Shown here: positions 8,317 to 16,783 of the stretch, in pieces
Position numbering within the stretch: position 1 is the first letter of the stretch
Layout: each line of letters starts with the position of its first letter
DNA from: DASRAJ01 sp039920305
Lineage (GTDB): Bacteria > Bacteroidota > Bacteroidia > Chitinophagales > UBA10324
Assembly: GCA_039920305.1 (NCBI GenBank)
Contig: JBDSEA010000162.1
Span: 1 to 25,458, forward strand
DNA length: 25,458 bases
Direction of reading: 5' to 3'
Notes under the pieces: generated by a model
What the model was told of the DNA's origin: nothing
Seen by the model: the letters and a program-made list of their open reading frames with translations, nothing else
Databases searched by the model: none
Translations under genes and position numbers: made by a program

Positions 8317-11259
8317 TTATCTTTCACCGGCAATATTTCCTGAATGAATCGCATCATAAATCACCTGCTGTATGCGTGTGCGGATATTTAATTCAGCCAG
8401 CTTATTATTCTCATCATCCGGAAAGGTTCTGTTCGAAAGAAACACATATACCAGTTCATATTCAGGATCAGCCCATACACATGTACCGGTAAAGCCCTGG
8501 TGACCAAAGCTCTGCAGTGATGCACTCCTGCTGCAGGGCGAGGCTTTGGCAGGATTGGGTTCGGGCTTATCAAAGCCTAATCCTCGACGGCTGTGCGGTC
8601 TGTATCGCGAAGTAAATTTTAGTACGGTAGATGAATCAAAAAATTGAATTCCGGCATATTTGCCACCATTTAACAGCATCTGCATCAGTATTCCGAGATC
8701 ATTTGCATCTGAAAATAATCCGGCATGCCCGGCGATTCCGCCGAGCATTGCAGTGCCCTGATCATGAACGCTTCCCTGCAACAGATCTTTTCTGAACACG
8801 TAATCAAAATTGGAGGGAACAATTTCCTTTTCCGCAAAGAACCGGAGGGGATTAAAGCACATGGTACCTAATCCTAAAGGTGCATAAAAGTGCTCATGCA
8901 CAAATTGATCGAGCGGCATGCCTGCAATCTTTTCTGCTATTCTTTTAAGGAAGAAAAAATCCAGATCACTGTATAAATATTTGCCGCGCTCTGCCAACGG
9001 TGAATCGAGGATGCGCTGCCACATGGTGTCAATATAATTGCGGTTCATATACAGGCGCGGAGTTACCTGAACCGTAAATAATCCTCCATTCAAATAGCTA
9101 AAAACGCCGGGAGAAAGATTACCTGCTGTATCAATTACTTCCCTGTAAAAAGGAATATACGCCTTGAGACCGGCTTCATGTGTGAGCAAATCGTATAGGG
9201 TGATCTTCGCTTTGGTTGTTCCCTTTAATTCAGGAAGAAAATCTTCGATGCACTTATCCAGATCTAGTTTTCTTTCTTCATAAAGCTTCATGATCATCAA
9301 AGTAGTTGCTGCAATTTTGGTAACTGAAGCGAGATCATACAGATCATGATTCTGAACCTCATCCAAAGCATCGTAAGTGAAGTTGCCATAGGATTTATTC
9401 CATATTACCTTGCTGTCTTTAACTATAAGCACCTGACAGCCGGGTATAGCCCGCTCTTCAATGGCTTCATGCGCAATGCTGTCAATTGCTTTCAGTTTCT
9501 CGCTTTGCAATCCTGCATCCTCCGGCATGGAATATTTAATCCTTAATGGAAACGTTTCAATTCCTGCCCCATGAAAAAATGCTTCAGAACAAGTAACCGG
9601 GAGATGGCCCTGTGCTCCAATACCCCCGAAAAAAACCTGCGCCGCCATTTCCTGAATCATGGAATCATCATGATAAGCTACCAGTATATGAGCAGCAGAT
9701 TCAAAATACTGCAAAGCATATGGAGTACCGAAAAGGGTTAGCAAAACATTTTTATGTCGCTGAAGCTGTGTAATAAAATCTCTTGCATTGGTTCGTACGC
9801 CATAGTTATAGCCGGCGAGACCATTCATGTGGTGAAGGGTGATAAACACGGTATTGAAATCCTTTAATGAATCCAGCAGCTGGGTAAATTTTTTTTCAGC
9901 GGCATCCCGGGGAATATTAAAATGCTTTACCCTTGTGTAATTGCTGAGCATTTGCTGAAATTTATTTTCAGCTGTATCCCCGATAGCAACAGATGCAAAA
10001 CGTAATGTATCAATCCTCTGAAGGGGGATGAGCTGATTCGAATTCTTTACCAGCGTAAGGCTTTTCAGGATAATCTGCTGTTTAAGTAACCGGGCAGCAG
10101 GAGCATTTAAATCTTCATACAAATTGTTTAAAACGATTGGCTGAAAATTCTCCAGGCCACACCAGTATTTAGCCTGCAGAATTTTTCTTACATGAAAATC
10201 TATCTCCTGCTCCGAGATTCTTTTTTTAGAAATTGCTTCCCTAATGATCCGAACCGCAAGCGGAACATCCTGGGAGAAAAGAAGGATGTCATTTCCTGCA
10301 AGCAAGGCATCAAGATCCTCAATACCTGCGGGGAAATAATCAGTCACTCCCTTCATATTCAGGGCATCGGTGATCACGAGGCCATGAAACCTCAGTTCTT
10401 TCGTCAATAATCCTGTAACGATCAGGGGTGACAGAGTGGAAGGAAGATGAGCTGTAGTATCAAGGGAAGGTATGCTCAGGTGAGCCACCATCACTGAGCT
10501 TACTCCGCCCTCAATCAGCTTTTTAAACGGATACAATTCCGTGGAGTAAAGCTCCGGGCGTGTGCTATTTACAACCGGCAGTGTTTTATGAGAATCTTTA
10601 TCAGTATTGCCATGTCCCGGAAAATGCTTTGCGCAGGCAAGAACGCCATGATCCTGCAACCCCTGCATGTATGCGAGCCCAAGCCTGGTCACATCAAATT
10701 TATTCTCACCAAACGAGCGGTCACCAATCACCGGGTTCAAAGGATTGCTGTTAATGTCTACCACCGGTGAAAAGCTCAGGTTCACACCGATGCGCCTGCA
10801 TTCGCGGGCCATTTCCCTTCCAAAAGAATAAGCAAGCACAGAATCACCTGAAGCGCCCAGCATTAACTGCCGTGGAAATTTGATAACACTGTCCAGCCGC
10901 ATGCTCAATCCCCACTCGGCATCCTGTGAAATAAGGAGGGATATTTTTGAAATGGATTGAAAATAATTAGTGAGAGCTGCTTGCCTTACCGGCCCCCCCT
11001 GCATAAAGATGATACCGCCGATGTGATACCTGCTTATAAGCTCAGAGATGCGCACCATCTCACTGTCACTATTCTTTGACCAGCAGGGAACCATGAACAA
11101 CTGCCCAATTTTTTCATCCAGCGACAGAGTATTAAGAACTGAGTCAACCCATCTCATGTTCCCATATAAAAAAGGCGGAAGGATTTTAGTGGAATCATCT
11201 TGAGCTTTTGCAAGCACGGCGCTGCATAGTAAGGCGCCGATTAAAACGCATCTTTTCAT
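8317..11259 (-). CDS. Fusion of GH3 beta-N-acetylhexosaminidase (NagZ-like) with a serine beta-lactamase-like hydrolase
   Basis: About 980 residues with a signal peptide ending near AKA-QDDS, so exported. Numbers count from the first of two adjacent ATGs, 11262. Residues about 40-370 are a GH3 N-terminal domain: KHFPGHGNTDKDSH (212-225) is the NagZ-type Asp/His loop, and Asp299 in VITDALNMKG is the expected nucleophile. Residues about 390-575 resemble a GH3 C-terminal alpha/beta sandwich. Residues about 585-975 form a class C beta-lactamase/penicillin-binding-type domain with SVTK (Ser646, Lys649), YSD (764-766) and HQG (921-923), where enzymes of this fold carry SxxK, YxN and KTG or HxG. Predicted role: release of GlcNAc from peptidoglycan fragments plus a peptidase, esterase or amidase step on the same material. 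The fusion is known in Bacteroidota; the activity of the second half is inferred. Confidence 0.9.
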   Translation of the reverse strand: MKRCVLIGALLCSAVLAKAQDDSTKILPPFLYGNMRWVDSVLNTLSLDEKIGQLFMVPCWSKNSDSEMVRISELISRYHIGGIIFMQGGPVRQAALTNYFQSISKISLLISQDAEWGLSMRLDSVIKFPRQLMLGASGDSVLAYSFGREMARECRRIGVNLSFSPVVDINSNPLNPVIGDRSFGENKFDVTRLGLAYMQGLQDHGVLACAKHFPGHGNTDKDSHKTLPVVNSTRPELYSTELYPFKKLIEGGVSSVMVAHLSIPSLDTTAHLPSTLSPLIVTGLLTKELRFHGLVITDALNMKGVTDYFPAGIEDLDALLAGNDILLFSQDVPLAVRIIREAISKKRISEQEIDFHVRKILQAKYWCGLENFQPIVLNNLYEDLNAPAARLLKQQIILKSLTLVKNSNQLIPLQRIDTLRFASVAIGDTAENKFQQMLSNYTRVKHFNIPRDAAEKKFTQLLDSLKDFNTVFITLHHMNGLAGYNYGVRTNARDFITQLQRHKNVLLTLFGTPYALQYFESAAHILVAYHDDSMIQEMAAQVFFGGIGAQGHLPVTCSEAFFHGAGIETFPLRIKYSMPEDAGLQSEKLKAIDSIAHEAIEERAIPGCQVLIVKDSKVIWNKSYGNFTYDALDEVQNHDLYDLASVTKIAATTLMIMKLYEERKLDLDKCIEDFLPELKGTTKAKITLYDLLTHEAGLKAYIPFYREVIDTAGNLSPGVFSYLNGGLFTVQVTPRLYMNRNYIDTMWQRILDSPLAERGKYLYSDLDFFFLKRIAEKIAGMPLDQFVHEHFYAPLGLGTMCFNPLRFFAEKEIVPSNFDYVFRKDLLQGSVHDQGTAMLGGIAGHAGLFSDANDLGILMQMLLNGGKYAGIQFFDSSTVLKFTSRYRPHSRRGLGFDKPEPNPAKASPCSRSASLQSFGHQGFTGTCVWADPEYELVYVFLSNRTFPDDENNKLAELNIRTRIQQVIYDAIHSGNIAGER

Positions 11260-11380
11260 CATAAAATTCAGGCGAAAATAGTTTGCTCAGGCTTTGCCGC
11301 TAATAAAAACTACCAACGGTACCCCAAGTATATATCTGCATTAAAATACATTTACACTCTTGGATCAGTAATATCAGGTG

Positions 11381-12643
11381 ATGCATCCTAAAGAATTATC
11401 AATAAATGATTTTACCTACCAGCTGCATCCTGACCGAATCGCGCAACATCCATTGGAAGAACGTGATCAATCCCGCCTGTTGATTTATAATGATGGAAGA
11501 ATCTCAGAAGACATTTTTAAAAATATTGCTGATCACCTTCCTCAAAATTCAATGATTGTTTTTAATAACACAAAGGTTATACAGGCAAGGATCATTTTCA
11601 AAAATAAAATGGATGCGAGCATTGAGGTTTTCCTTCTCAATCCGGTTCAGCCCTATCGTGATTTGCAGCTCGCGATTTTTCATCACGGTGAATGTACATG
11701 GAAGTGCCTGATCGGTAACGTAAAAAAGTGGCGTGAGGATAACCTTACAAAAGCTATCAGCATCGCGGGGGAGCAGGCCCAGCTTGAAATCCGTCTGATG
11801 GGAAAACTGGATGATGATTTTCTTGTTCAGTTTAAATGGAAGCCCGAATATTTTCCATTTATCAAAATTCTTGAATCAGCAGGTTTTGTACCCCTTCCCC
11901 CATACATCAAAAGAGGCATAACCGGTTATGATAAAGAGCGGTATCAAACGTTGTATGCAATTCAGGATGGCAGTGTTGCCGCACCTACCGCCGGACTGCA
12001 CTTTACAAAAAACACTTTTGACCGTCTTCATCAAAAAAAAATTCAAACCCGGTTTATCACGCTGCATGTGGGCGCAGGAACATTTTTACCGGTAAAAGCC
12101 GGGATATTGAGTGAGCATCTCATGCATTCTGAACAGATAGTTGTACAAAGAGAAATGATACAATACCTGCTTGACCGTGATGCCGGAGCAATCAGTATGC
12201 AAAACCCTAAAGGTTCTCCGGCACCTCTCATTTGCGTGGGGACCACTTCCTTACGTACGGTTGAAAGCCTATACTGGCTTGGCAAGAATATTTCCCGCGG
12301 GGATGGGTCTCTTTGCATCAATCAATGGGATCCTTATAATACTGATTCTGAAGGATTCACGAATCATGAATCACTTTTGAGCCTGCTTGATTTTATGAAT
12401 AGAAAAAAACTGAATCAACTGATAGCTGATACCCACTTGCTTATTGCACCCGGATACAAATTCAGGTTCGCAGATGGGCTGATCACGAATTTTCATTTGC
12501 CAAACAGCACGCTGTTGCTGTTAGTAGCCGCCTTCATTGGTGCGGACTGGCGGAATATTTATGAGTACGCATTGAATAAAGATTTTCGCTTTTTAAGCTA
12601 TGGTGATGCCAGTTTGCTCTGGCGAAAACCATTTCCTTCCTGA
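11381..12643 (+). CDS. queA: S-adenosylmethionine:tRNA ribosyltransferase-isomerase QueA
   Basis: A 420-residue protein that transfers and rearranges the ribosyl part of S-adenosylmethionine onto preQ1 in tRNA, giving epoxyqueuosine at the wobble position of GUN anticodons. Family motifs run in order: FTYQLHPDRIAQHPLEERDQSRLL, MIVFNNTKVIQARI, the central SVAAPTAGLHFT, THHVGAGTF-like ITLHVGAGTFLPV, VGTTSLRTVE, and LITNFHLPNSTLLLLVAAF near the end. ATG 11381 is preferred over the adjoining GTG at 11378. The protein is longer than the roughly 350-residue enterobacterial enzyme, which is usual in Bacteroidota. The gene is divergent from the GH3 fusion gene, with about 120 bases between the starts. 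Confidence 0.95.
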   Translation: MHPKELSINDFTYQLHPDRIAQHPLEERDQSRLLIYNDGRISEDIFKNIADHLPQNSMIVFNNTKVIQARIIFKNKMDASIEVFLLNPVQPYRDLQLAIFHHGECTWKCLIGNVKKWREDNLTKAISIAGEQAQLEIRLMGKLDDDFLVQFKWKPEYFPFIKILESAGFVPLPPYIKRGITGYDKERYQTLYAIQDGSVAAPTAGLHFTKNTFDRLHQKKIQTRFITLHVGAGTFLPVKAGILSEHLMHSEQIVVQREMIQYLLDRDAGAISMQNPKGSPAPLICVGTTSLRTVESLYWLGKNISRGDGSLCINQWDPYNTDSEGFTNHESLLSLLDFMNRKKLNQLIADTHLLIAPGYKFRFADGLITNFHLPNSTLLLLVAAFIGADWRNIYEYALNKDFRFLSYGDASLLWRKPFPS

Positions 12644-12786
12644 ATATTGATGTTTAATAAAAAGCAATCCATACAGCAGGCGTGAGTAAATGCTTTTCAG
12701 CTTCTCCTTTCAATTCCACTCCCCAATTAAGTAACTTAGCGGCGAATACAATTCATCCATGTTTATTTATAATTCTCACTTATACC

Positions 12787-14648
12787 GTGCCTGATATCAT
12801 CCATTTACTTCCTGATTCTATTGCAAATCAAATTGCCGCAGGCGAGGTGATACAGCGACCTGCTTCAGCAGTTAAAGAACTGATGGAGAATGCGCTTGAT
12901 GCAGGTGCCACTCACATCAAGCTTATTGTAAAGGAAGCGGGAAAGCAACTGATACAAGTGATTGACAACGGCTGTGGCATGAGCGATACTGACGCGCGCA
13001 TGAGCTTCGAAAGGCATGCGACCTCAAAAATTTCAACGATTGATGATCTGTTTGCCATTCGCACCATGGGATTCCGCGGTGAGGCACTGGCATCCATTGC
13101 AGCTATTGCGCAGGTAGAATTGAAATCAAAAAAAGAGAAGAAACACTGGGATGTATTCTTGAAATTGAAGGATCAGAGGTAAAAAAGCAGGAGGCCGCCC
13201 AATTGGCTGACGGCACTTCCATTGCAGTAAAAAATTTATTTTTCAATGTACCTGCAAGAAGGACTTTTTTAAAAGCAAACCCCGTTGAGATGCGCCACAT
13301 CATCGATGAATTTCAGCGCATTGCCCTGGCCAATCCTGAAGTTTATTTTGAATTGCATCACAATGGCATGCTGGTATTCGGCTTGCCTAAAACAAATCTG
13401 CGGCAGCGCATTGTAAATATTCTGGGAAATCATTACAATGAACGATTGGTACCCCTTGAAGAACAAACAAGCGTGTTGAATATTTTCGGCTTCATCGGCA
13501 AGCCGGAATCAGCCAAGAAAACCCGGGGAGATCAGTTCTTTTTTGTAAACCGCCGCTTTATAAGGAGCGCATATCTCAATCATGCGGTTGTCAGAGCATT
13601 CGATCAGTTACTTCACAAAGATGCATTTCCGCTTTATGTAATCTTCATGGATATTGATCCTGCGCGTATTGACATTAACGTGCATCCCACCAAGCAGGAG
13701 ATCAAATTTGATGATGAAAAGATCGTTTATGCATTCGTAAATGCTGCCGTAAAAAGGGCACTTGCAAAATTTTCCATTACTCCTACTCTTGACTTTGACA
13801 GGGAAACAGCATTCGATAAGCTGGAGGCATTTTCATCCTTAAATCCACCACCGAAAATTGCCAATCCTCTGTCGCCTTCATATAATTCCTTACCGGTGAT
13901 TGAAAAACATACATCTCCTGTAGAATTAAATTTTCTAAGAAGACCTCCGGTGAGAAACTGGGAGCAGCTTTACCAGATTGCTCACAACAAAAATTCAACA
14001 ACTGTTACAATCCCGAGCGAAATTTCGGATTCAGACAAAGAAGCATTGCCCAGTGCCATTGAGGATTTTACAGGAAAACAGCTATCGCCCTTTCAGCTGC
14101 ACCTGCGATACATTGTAACCCAGATCAAGTCAGGCTTCATTCTTATTGATCAGCAAGCTGCCCATGAAAGAATTCTTTTTGAAAAATATCTTGATGGCCT
14201 GGAAAATAACAGCCTCTCTTCTCAACAGCAGCTTTTTCCTGAAACTATTGATGTTAATGCTGCTGACATGGATGTTTTAAAAGAAATCCTGCCGGAGTTG
14301 CATGCAATGGGTTTCGATATCCAGGAATTCGGCGGAAACTCCTTCGTGGTACACGGTATTCCTCCAGATATAAAAGATGGAAGAATCAAAGATATCATTG
14401 AAGGCATACTGGATGAATTCAAACAAAGTGCATCACATCCAAAATTCAACAAGCGTGAACAGCTTGCATATTCAATGGCGAAGCGCACGTCAGTAAAAAG
14501 CGGAGATGCGCTTAACGACAAAGAAATGCTTCATCTAATTGATCAGCTTTTTGCATGTGAAGCACCCTATACAGCACCCAATGGAAAACTTACCATCATC
14601 ACTTTTGATCTGGAGGAAGTGGCAAAGTTATTTGAAAAAGGAAAATGA
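12787..14648 (+). CDS. mutL: DNA mismatch repair protein MutL, split by a -1 frameshift
   Basis: MutL couples MutS mismatch recognition to strand incision. The N-terminal part starts at GTG 12787 (PDIIHLLPDSIANQIAAGEV) and shows the GHKL ATPase motifs ELMENALDAGA, IDNGCGM and RTMGFRGEAL, then runs into TAA at 13180-13182. The remaining domain, from ADGTSIAVKNLFFNVPARR to the C-terminal end at 14648, lies in the -1 frame. That frame is open back through the junction and reads KREETLGCILEIEGSEVKKQ, the expected MutL continuation. Changing frame in the seven-A run at 13128-13134 yields about 620 residues, a normal length. The C-terminal domain carries DQQAAHERILFE in place of DQHA(X)2E(X)4E, and APNGK where CPHGRP is expected. 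Possible causes are a base-call error in the homopolymer, a real mutation, or recoding. Confidence 0.88.
13128..13134 (+). other. Seven-A run forming an in-frame A_AAA_AAA slippery heptamer inside mutL
   Basis: In the N-terminal mutL frame the codons read TCA AAA AAA GAG, so the A run forms a classic X_XXY_YYZ heptamer. A -1 slip here gives Ser-Lys-Lys-Arg-Glu-Glu, which joins the second mutL frame exactly. An eighth A in the true genome would give the same protein. Downstream I see only a weak AAGAA/TTCTT pairing (13138-13142 with 13156-13160) and no strong stimulatory hairpin. Confidence 0.6.
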
Positions 14649-14798
14649 TTTTATCCGTTTGGCAATTGCTTAAAAGTCCTGCAGCTAATTTTACTTTCTG
14701 TGTTATAGAATCTTCAATTAATCCATGATAAACTAAATTGCTTCTTGTCAATTTTCTATTCTTCCCGATTCATTTCACCTTAATATTTATCGAACACC

Positions 14799-15632
14799 AT
14801 GGATCAATTTCGCCCGCAGCGTTTTGAAATTCTCCCTTTTGCAGTCAAAAATCTATTAATCATTAACGGGCTGATGTTCGCTGCAACTTTTGTGTTTAAG
14901 AATACGATGAATGTGAATCTGATCCGCGTGCTTGGCCTGCACTATTTCACCTCCGATCAATTTCAGCCTTATCAGCTGATTTCACATATGTTCATGCATG
15001 GAAGCGTAATCCACATCTTCTCCAACATGTTTGCACTCTGGATGTTTGGCAGCGCACTTGAAAATATATGGGGCACGAAAAAATTTCTAACTTTTTATTT
15101 TTCATGCGGACTGGGTGGAGCGCTGATGCATCTTGGCATCACCTGGTGGAATTACCAGGGGATTGAGCAGGACGTTATTTCATATCAGCTGCATCCCGGT
15201 CTTACTGAATTTGTTTCCCTTATACAGCGTCACTCTGATGTTCTCTCCGGAGGCTATGCAAAAAGCATCAATGATTTTTACAATAACTGGCGCAGCAATC
15301 CGGCTGATCCTACCTTTCTTGAAGCATCCCGGCAAATGTCAACAGTAGTTCTTAAGGCCTTTGCTGATGTGCCCATAGTTGGAGCTTCGGGTGCGGTATT
15401 CGGTGTTCTGGTAGCTTTCGGCCTGTTGTTTCCCAACGTGTACCTTTATCTTTACTTTTTCTTTCCCTTAAAAGCGAAGTATTTCGTAATTTTTTATGCA
15501 GCATTTGAACTGTATGCCGGCATATCCGGCTCACAGGATGGTGTGGCGCACTTCGCGCATATTGGAGGTGCACTTGTTGGTTTTATTATAGTAAAATACT
15601 GGGGTAGAAATTTGCGGAAAAAATTTTTTTAA
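14799..15632 (+). CDS. Rhomboid-family intramembrane serine protease (first of two)
   Basis: A 277-residue polytopic membrane protein that would cleave substrates inside the inner membrane. The catalytic features are clear: HGSVIHIFSNMFALWMFG carries the H-x-x-x-N pair (His72, Asn76) for the oxyanion site, GASGAVFG places the nucleophile at Ser197, and HFAHIGGALVG gives the catalytic His254. Between the helix ending near residue 117 and the Ser197 helix is a hydrophilic stretch of about 70 residues (about 120-190), longer than in a minimal rhomboid. The start ATG 14799 gives a short cytoplasmic N-terminus. It lies 150 bases after mutL and 146 bases before the second rhomboid. The substrate is unknown. 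Confidence 0.93.
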   Translation: MDQFRPQRFEILPFAVKNLLIINGLMFAATFVFKNTMNVNLIRVLGLHYFTSDQFQPYQLISHMFMHGSVIHIFSNMFALWMFGSALENIWGTKKFLTFYFSCGLGGALMHLGITWWNYQGIEQDVISYQLHPGLTEFVSLIQRHSDVLSGGYAKSINDFYNNWRSNPADPTFLEASRQMSTVVLKAFADVPIVGASGAVFGVLVAFGLLFPNVYLYLYFFFPLKAKYFVIFYAAFELYAGISGSQDGVAHFAHIGGALVGFIIVKYWGRNLRKKFF

Positions 15633-15778
15633 ACACATCGTAATTTTTAGGGCCAATCGAATAATTTCGAATTTTAGTTTAAAATAATTTCCGCTTTACC
15701 ATTGTTTTTATTGTTTTGGAATAGTTAAAAGGCCGCCGGCAACGGGCAGGAAATTTGGTTAATGGTAATTCATTAGAG

Positions 15779-16687
15779 ATGGGCAACGTTATCTGGAGGG
15801 AAATAAAGCAAACGTTTCAGCGCAACGATCGCATGGTGTACCAGTTGATTGCGATTAATGTTGTGGTATTTCTCGGACTGAATCTCATCAGGATTCCCTA
15901 CTTCTTCGGGGGCCAATCCTTCGAAGCTGACGTTTTTCGATTCGATCTCGGTTTACCTGCCAGCCTTCACACTTTACTGAATCAGCCATGGACGCTGGCA
16001 AGTTACATGTTCACCCACTTTGAATTTACTCACATTCTCTACAATGTCCTTTTGCTTTACTGGTTTGGAAAGATATTATCAGAGTTTGCAGGAAATAAAA
16101 AAATTTTACCGGTTTACCTGCTGGGAGGACTTTGCGGCGGAATCTTTTATATACTTTCCTATAATGTTTTTCCGGTCTTTTCAGGCTCATTGAATGAAGC
16201 CAGGGCATGGGGAGCCTCGGCAAGTGTAATGGCAGTAGTTTTTGCTGCAGTCACCCTGGTGCCTGACTATACCATGTTTCTTTTGCTTTTCGGCGCCGTA
16301 CGCATCAAATGGATCGCTCTTGTTCTGGTAATCATTGATATTATCAGTCTTCCTTCATCGAACGCAGGAGGCCATATTGCGCATTTGGGGGGCGCGTTTT
16401 TCGGGTATTTTTTTGTTAAGCAATTACAGCGTGGAAGAGACCTTGGCGCAGGATTTAATATCATCGGTGACCGCGTGACTAATCTGTTCAGAAAAAAAAC
16501 GGAGCTTAAAATTTCGTACAGAGGAAAAGATAGAAGCACAGTTACTTCATTCCTGAAAAAGCCAGCTGTTCAGTCAACTAAAGAAGAGCGGCTGGATCTT
16601 ATTCTTGATAAGATTTCTCAATCAGGCTATGAATCCCTTTCAAAAGATGAAAAAGATTTTCTTTTCAATGTCAGCAAGGATCAGTAG
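15779..16687 (+). CDS. Rhomboid-family intramembrane serine protease (second) with C-terminal DUF6576-like tail
   Basis: A 302-residue protein starting at ATG 15779 (MGNVIWREIKQTF); an in-frame TTG at 15755 is possible but less likely. The rhomboid core includes THFEFTHILYNVLLLYWFG (His85, Asn89), WGASASVMAVVFA with Ser147 as nucleophile, and GGHIAHLGGAFFGYFF with His212. After the last helix comes a basic linker and a soluble tail of about 80 residues ending in RLDLILDKISQSGYESLSKDEKDFL, which resembles the short DUF6576-type segment seen on Bacteroidota rhomboids. The serine motif is GASA rather than GASG, still within family variation. It differs enough from the first rhomboid that a recent duplication is unlikely. 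Confidence 0.92.
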   Translation: MGNVIWREIKQTFQRNDRMVYQLIAINVVVFLGLNLIRIPYFFGGQSFEADVFRFDLGLPASLHTLLNQPWTLASYMFTHFEFTHILYNVLLLYWFGKILSEFAGNKKILPVYLLGGLCGGIFYILSYNVFPVFSGSLNEARAWGASASVMAVVFAAVTLVPDYTMFLLLFGAVRIKWIALVLVIIDIISLPSSNAGGHIAHLGGAFFGYFFVKQLQRGRDLGAGFNIIGDRVTNLFRKKTELKISYRGKDRSTVTSFLKKPAVQSTKEERLDLILDKISQSGYESLSKDEKDFLFNVSKDQ

Positions 16688-16740
16688 TGCCCGCTTACGT
16701 GACATCACTTTCCCAATAATTCAAACCATTTTTATTTTTT

Positions 16741-16763
16741 GAATCCGGCACTGCGGATTTTAT
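16741..16763 (+). terminator. Candidate terminator after the second rhomboid gene
   Basis: AATCCG (16742-16747) and CGGATT (16754-16759) form a perfect six-base stem around a six-base loop, followed by TTA and then TAAT. The T tract is short. It lies 54 bases past the rhomboid stop and just ahead of the next gene, so it might also be part of that gene's leader. Confidence 0.35.
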
Positions 16764-16783
16764 AATGTCGTTTAGAAGGGTAA

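Noticed and set aside
12660..12697. AAAAGCA/TGCTTTT pairing between queA and mutL
   Set aside because: The loop is 24 bases and the stem AT-rich; likely chance.
12682..12786. N-terminal extension of mutL to an upstream start
   Set aside because: The extra 35 residues have no MutL similarity; the conserved protein begins at GTG 12787.
15657..15670. Perfect TCGAA/TTCGA hairpin between the two rhomboid genes
   Set aside because: Five mostly A-T pairs without a T run; not enough for a terminator or operator call.
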